Source: Thermoplasmata archaeon (lineage in GTDB: Archaea; Thermoplasmatota; Thermoplasmata; Lutacidiplasmatales; UBA184). From it: a stretch of 34,457 bases of DNA. Position 1 is the stretch's first letter; each line of letters begins with the position of its first letter. Location of the stretch: NCBI GenBank assembly GCA_021806135.1, contig JAJZYB010000020.1, positions 1 through 34,457 of the forward strand, read 5' to 3'. A program made the position numbers and the translations under genes. The notes beneath the pieces were generated by a model. The model was not told the DNA's origin, searched no databases, and saw only the letters and a list, made by a program, of their open reading frames with translations. Below are positions 31,083 to 34,457 of this stretch, one piece after another.

Positions 31083-32210
31083 GTGGGGTGTTTCTAACGG
31101 ATATCCCATTATCTCCCCCGTCGCCGGGTCGATGATGGGACCGTTGATTCTCTCCCGGAGCTTCTGGACCTTTCTGATGATTTCCTGCGCGTCCTTGGTC
31201 CAGGTCCAGGGTGGGGCTACTCGATTGGAAGCTTCGGTGAAGTCGAGGATGGCCTGCTTGAGTTCCGGGACACTCTTGAAGCTCCCTCGAGCGAGAGCAC
31301 GCTGCTCGAGCTGACCCAACCATCCCTCGACCATGTTCGCCCACGAGGAGCTCGTGGGTGTGAAGTGGAAATGGAACCGAGGGTGGCGTCGCAACCACCG
31401 TACGACCCGCTCGGCCTTGTGCACGCTGAGATTATCCAGCACGACGTGCACCTGGAGCTCGGGGGACACCTGCCCATCGAGCGTGTCCAGGAAGGCCAGG
31501 AACTCCTTCTGCCGATGCCTTGCGTGGAACTCGGTGATCACCTGCCCGTCCAGGATGTTGAGCGCGGCGAAGAGGTCCACGGTCCCGTGTCGCCGATAGT
31601 CGTGTGGCCGTCCCTCGGGCCAGTCCTTTCCCATCGGGAGGATGGCCTGGGTCCGCTCCAACGCTTGGGTCTGGGGCTTCTCGTCAACGCTGAAGATCAC
31701 GCTCTTGTCGGGGGGATTCTGATAGACCCCCACCACATCGATGAGCTTCTCCACGAACCGCGGGTCGCGGCTGAGCTTGAAGGACTGGGTGCGATGGGGC
31801 TTGAGCCCGTAGCGCCTCCAGATTCGATGCACGGTGACGTGGTCGATCCCCACCTCGCGGGCCATGGTTCGAGTGGACCAGTGGGTCTGTCCTCGTGGCT
31901 TGGTGCGGAGCGTCTTCACGACCACGGCCTTGGCGACCTCGAGGTCCAGACGGGGCTTGCGGCCAGGACGGGGAGCGTCCTTCTCAATACCGGCGAGGCG
32001 CAGCAGGACGAAGCGGCGCCTCCAAAGGCCGACGGTGCGAGGATCCAGATGGAGATCCTGCACGATCTGCTTGTTGGTCTTGCCGTCGGCCGCAGCCAGG
32101 ACGATGCGCGCCCGATCCACGAGACGGCTCGGGGTAGCCCGGCCTCGGGACCAAGTGAGCAGCTGACTGCGCTCCTCCGGGGTGATTGTGACGGCCAGGG
32201 CGACACGCAC
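31080..32210 (-). CDS. IS630-family transposase
   Basis: 376 residues, full length. N-terminal helix-turn-helix (~10-65, KTNKQIVQDLHLDPRTVGLW), a second winged-helix part (~85-135), then the DDE core: Asp176 in VIFSVDEKPQ, Asp259 in VHVVLDNLSVH and Glu295 in SSWANMVEGWL, with the usual ~35-residue D-to-E spacing. No frameshift or internal stop, so it is probably active. GTG 32210 lies ~22-31 nt after a TATA-like CATTATATCC (32232-32241, minus strand) inside the right end. The stop codon TAG (31082-31080) is made of the target TA plus one host base, so the element has no stop of its own. Confidence 0.93.
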   Translation of the reverse strand: MRVALAVTITPEERSQLLTWSRGRATPSRLVDRARIVLAAADGKTNKQIVQDLHLDPRTVGLWRRRFVLLRLAGIEKDAPRPGRKPRLDLEVAKAVVVKTLRTKPRGQTHWSTRTMAREVGIDHVTVHRIWRRYGLKPHRTQSFKLSRDPRFVEKLIDVVGVYQNPPDKSVIFSVDEKPQTQALERTQAILPMGKDWPEGRPHDYRRHGTVDLFAALNILDGQVITEFHARHRQKEFLAFLDTLDGQVSPELQVHVVLDNLSVHKAERVVRWLRRHPRFHFHFTPTSSSWANMVEGWLGQLEQRALARGSFKSVPELKQAILDFTEASNRVAPPWTWTKDAQEIIRKVQKLRERINGPIIDPATGEIMGYPLETPH

Positions 32211-32264
32211 ACCCTCGGGAAGGGGGGACCGGATATAATGGTATCTACTTTAGTAACGACCCAC
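31083..32264. mobile_element. Complete IS630-family insertion sequence, 1182 bp
   Basis: The ends are imperfect inverted repeats: GTGGGGTGTTTCTAACG at the left and, on the minus strand from the right, GTGGGTCGTTACTAAAG (13 of 17 match). The element is flanked by a TA dinucleotide (31081-31082 and 32265-32266), the IS630/Tc1-mariner target duplication. It carries one transposase gene on the minus strand and splits a methyltransferase gene. Confidence 0.92.
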
Positions 32265-32266
32265 TA

Positions 32267-32911
32267 GGGTCGGGGCCAGGGCCGCTCACCGAACGAATGT
32301 TGGAGTGTTTTCCGAAGTGCCAGGTCGTGGCTCTGGACACCGACCCGGTCCTGCTCAAGGTCGGAGAAGTGGCCCTCCGCCGTTTCCAGGACCGGACCAC
32401 CTGGGTGCTCGCCGACCTGAGGGACCGTGATTGGGCCTCCGCGCTTCCCTTCCCGCAGTTCGATACCGCGGTGTCGTCGCTGACCCTGCACTGGTTGGAA
32501 GAGAGGGAGATCAGGACCCTCTACCGAGACCTCCATGAGCTCTTGAGACCCCGCGGCTGGCTCGTCGAGGGGGACTTCCTCCCGCTCCGTCCCTCCGGGA
32601 GGCCGCTCAAGCGTCCGAGCCGAACGAAGGTCCCCCCTCGAGGCACGGACAGGAACTCTGGTGGCCTTCGAGAGTTCAAGGACCAGTGGGGCGAATGGTG
32701 GGATGCGTTGGCGAGCGCCTCTTCGATGCGCGCTTCGCTGCGAGAGAGGCGGGTTCGCCTTCCGGGCCCGGTCCCACCGAGGAGGACCTCGGGTCCGAAG
32801 ACCCCGGCGCCTCTGGAATCTCACTTCGAAGCCTTGCGGGACGCCGGGTTCCAGGAGACCGCCGTGGTCTGGCAGGACCAGGGGTTCCGTGTCCTGGTGG
32901 CGATGCGATAG
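32267..32911 (+). pseudogene. Methyltransferase C-terminal fragment, cut by IS630 insertion
   Basis: The frame continues directly from the inserted TA: GSGPGPLTERMLECFPKCQV, then VALDTDPVLLKV (acidic motif II), WVLADLRDRDW, FDTAVSSLTLHWLEE and LLRPRGWLVEGDFLPL. This is a Methyltransf_11/12-like fold with a substrate region ~105-170 rich in Arg and Pro. The frame is intact to its stop. ATG 32297 could let a truncated protein be made, but it would lack the SAM-binding loop. Both halves are undamaged, so the insertion looks recent. Confidence 0.82.
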
Positions 32912-32992
32912 CGATCCCTTCCGGCGGAGCACGCATCACCGGCGGCTCCCGAGGCTCTCATGCAGGATGGCAGCCCGTTCTCCTGTACCTAC

Positions 32993-34201
32993 TCATACGT
33001 GGACACGTACGATGACAGGTTCCTGATTCACTTGGCGGCACCTGCCGTTGCCGGCATGAACCTCCGCCATCCACCAGGCGTTTAGGCTCTCCGCCGAACT
33101 GGCGGCGAGCATCGCAAGATTGCGACTGGCATTCAGGTCCCGGTCCATGACGAGGCCACATCGCTCGCACCGATAGGTGCGCTCGGCGAGCGACATCGCA
33201 CCCTTCGCGTTCCCGCATCCGGAGCACCGCTTCGTGCTCGGGTAGAATGGGTCCGCCTTGACCAGGCGCGACCCATACCACCGGCACTTGTACTCCAACT
33301 GCCGAACGAACTCCCCGAAGGAGGCGTCCGAGAGGGAACGGGCAAGGGCGTGGTTGCGGAGCATGTTCGCAAGGCGCAGGTCCTCGACCACGATCACGGG
33401 CTTGATTCTCGCCAGCATCGTCGTGGCCTGGTGGAGCGCGTCCTTGCGCAGGTCCGCCACCTTCGCATGGCACCGGGACCATCGTCTCTTGGCCTTCTCT
33501 CGGTTCCGGCTTCCTTTCTTCTTCCTCGATACCTCCCGTTGGAGATGTTGGAGCTTACGAGTCCGCGCCGCGAGCGACCTCGGGTTCTCGATGACCGTCC
33601 CGTCACTCACCGTAGCGAGGGCATGGATGCCCAGGTCCACGCCCACCGGCTCGCCCATCGGCGGTAGGGGGGACCGCCGTTCCTCCTCCACCGCGAGGCT
33701 GACGTACCACCGTCCCGCTCTCTCCGACACCGTGACCGAACGGAGGGGGGCGGTCGTGGGGAGATAGCCCCGCTCCTTCAGCTTGACCCGCCCGATCCTC
33801 GGGAGCGTGATGTGGTCCTCCTCGACCTTCACCGACCCGGTGAGCCGAAACGAGCTTCTCCCCGAGTGGCGGGAGTGAAACCGGGGGTGGCGGCCTCGCC
33901 CCTCGAAGAAGTTACGGTAGGCGCGGTCGAGATCCCGAAGCGCCTCCTGCGGGGCGCACTTCGAGGACTCATACATCCACCTGAGGTCTCGCTTCTTACG
34001 GACGTTGATCTCCCGATGTAGGTCCATGGCGGTAGGGGTCTTGACGGGGGGGTGGGGGAGCTGGTTGAACAAGTAGGTCTCCTCCTTCCGCTGGAGGCCC
34101 CAATTGTAGGCATAGCGAGCGCAACCGGCGTGCTGGCGGAAGGCGGTCCGCTGGACATGGCTCGGGTCTACCTCCGTCCGGTACGCTCGTGGAACCTTCA
34201 C
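32993..34201 (-). CDS. tnpB: TnpB, RNA-guided nuclease of an IS607-type element, full length
   Basis: 402 residues, the usual TnpB length. N-terminal HTH_OrfB_IS605-like region (CARYAYNWGLQRKEE, ~27-41), then RuvC-I GVDLGIHALA (Asp189), bridge-like basic helix REVSRKKKGSRNREKAKRRW, RuvC-II VIVVEDLRLANM (Glu273), zinc ribbon CSGC (326-329) and CERC (345-348), and RuvC-III DRDLNASRN (Asp353/Asp355). All three catalytic acids and the zinc ligands are present, so the nuclease is probably active. Start GTG 34201 overlaps the tnpA stop. The right-end guide RNA would be encoded at and beyond its 3' end. Confidence 0.93.
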   Translation of the reverse strand: MKVPRAYRTEVDPSHVQRTAFRQHAGCARYAYNWGLQRKEETYLFNQLPHPPVKTPTAMDLHREINVRKKRDLRWMYESSKCAPQEALRDLDRAYRNFFEGRGRHPRFHSRHSGRSSFRLTGSVKVEEDHITLPRIGRVKLKERGYLPTTAPLRSVTVSERAGRWYVSLAVEEERRSPLPPMGEPVGVDLGIHALATVSDGTVIENPRSLAARTRKLQHLQREVSRKKKGSRNREKAKRRWSRCHAKVADLRKDALHQATTMLARIKPVIVVEDLRLANMLRNHALARSLSDASFGEFVRQLEYKCRWYGSRLVKADPFYPSTKRCSGCGNAKGAMSLAERTYRCERCGLVMDRDLNASRNLAMLAASSAESLNAWWMAEVHAGNGRCRQVNQEPVIVRVHV

Positions 34202-34457
34202 GGGTCCCTCACCACCTTGCGGGCCTCGTACAGCAGGCGCTTGGTCTTGTGGCTTCGGAGCCCATAGAGCCGAGCCGAGAAGGAAGTGATGATGGCGATG
34301 AGGTCGTTCGCCAACTCGGACTCGGGAGTGTCCTTCGCCTTCGGGTCAAGGACCTCCAGTGTCGTTCCGTAGGCGGCGAAGACCTGCCGCAAGAGGTCCA
34401 CCCCGAACCGGGCGAGCCGGTCCTCGTAGGCGACCACGACGCGGGAGACCCGCCGCT
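34198..34457 (-). CDS. tnpA: IS607-type serine recombinase (TnpA), C-terminal part, cut by window edge
   Basis: The frame is open to the right edge: RRVSRVVVAYEDRLARFG followed by VDLLRQVFAAYGTTLEVL is the signature of the IS607 TnpA/resolvase catalytic domain (V-A-Y-x-D-R-L-x-R-F-G), and ELANDLIAIITSFSARLYG the helix E region. The protein ends with SHKTKRLLYEARKVVRDP. The active-site Ser and the N-terminal MerR-like helix-turn-helix lie outside. GTG 34437 is internal. Confidence 0.9.
   Translation of the reverse strand, partial: RRVSRVVVAYEDRLARFGVDLLRQVFAAYGTTLEVLDPKAKDTPESELANDLIAIITSFSARLYGLRSHKTKRLLYEARKVVRDP

Larger units (their letters stand above)
32993..34457 (-). mobile_element. 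IS607-type element, partial at window edge
   Basis: A serine-recombinase gene directly followed by tnpB, overlapping by GTGA, is the IS607 order. The downstream end lies in the 81 nt before 32993; a TACGTG-GA-CACGTA palindrome (32996-33009) overlaps the tnpB end. The 5' end is outside the window. Confidence 0.8.

Noticed and set aside
1-34457. CRISPR arrays, rRNA genes, replication origin
   Set aside because: No regularly spaced direct repeats, no rRNA core motifs and no cdc6/orc gene or origin-box cluster were seen.

Overview
The window looks like chromosome of a high-GC archaeon, most likely euryarchaeal and possibly of the Thermoplasmata; the lineage is inference from gene content, not from a marker gene. 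Archaeal signs are A/T-rich TATA-like boxes about 25-35 nt before several genes, many with very short leaders; an AlaX-type editing protein; a NiFe-hydrogenase-related membrane complex; and a tRNA-Asn gene that is only complete if a 33-nt intron is removed from its T-loop. By eye, positions 1 to about 20,600 are denser and more GC-rich than 20,600 to 34,457, where intergenic spaces are long and mobile elements common.

Layout. 1-700: the 3' end of an IS200/IS605-type tnpB with a right-end hairpin, abutting a MOSC-domain gene that has lost its N-terminus. 700-5,612: an IscA/HesB-type Fe-S protein, a coiled-coil protein, an HD hydrolase, AlaX on the other strand, a metallo-beta-lactamase-fold hydrolase, and a small unknown gene overlapping a universal stress protein gene. 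5,620-12,728 (minus strand): a six-gene operon hyfC-E-F-G-I-B whose genes overlap or abut. It encodes two antiporter-like proton channels, two other membrane subunits, an electron-transfer small subunit fused to a ferredoxin-like segment, and a large subunit with none of the four NiFe-ligating cysteines. It fits the 'energy-converting hydrogenase-related' (Ehr) type rather than a working hydrogenase. 12,957-17,525: DUF932, DUF72, an SDR oxidoreductase and a two-gene ABC exporter. 17,635-17,884: tRNA-Met(CAT) and intron-bearing tRNA-Asn(GTT). 17,919-20,636: winged-helix regulator, two unknown proteins, a DUF202 membrane protein and an FMN reductase.

20,640-34,457 is accessory in character: a decayed ISKra4-like transposase, four methyltransferase genes (one split by a complete IS630 element with TA target duplication), a VapBC toxin-antitoxin pair with a palindrome in its promoter, tRNA-Arg(CCG), a squalene-cyclase-like repeat protein, a GNAT acetyltransferase, a YcaQ-type DNA glycosylase, a nucleotidyltransferase and, at the right edge, an IS607-type tnpA-tnpB pair. 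Several gene-free stretches here hold strong inverted repeats or a diverged sequence repeat that may be structured RNA.

The hyf/Ehr operon is the main metabolic unit and probably couples an unknown redox reaction to proton or sodium movement. No hydrogenase maturation or formate dehydrogenase gene is nearby, which agrees with the missing metal site.
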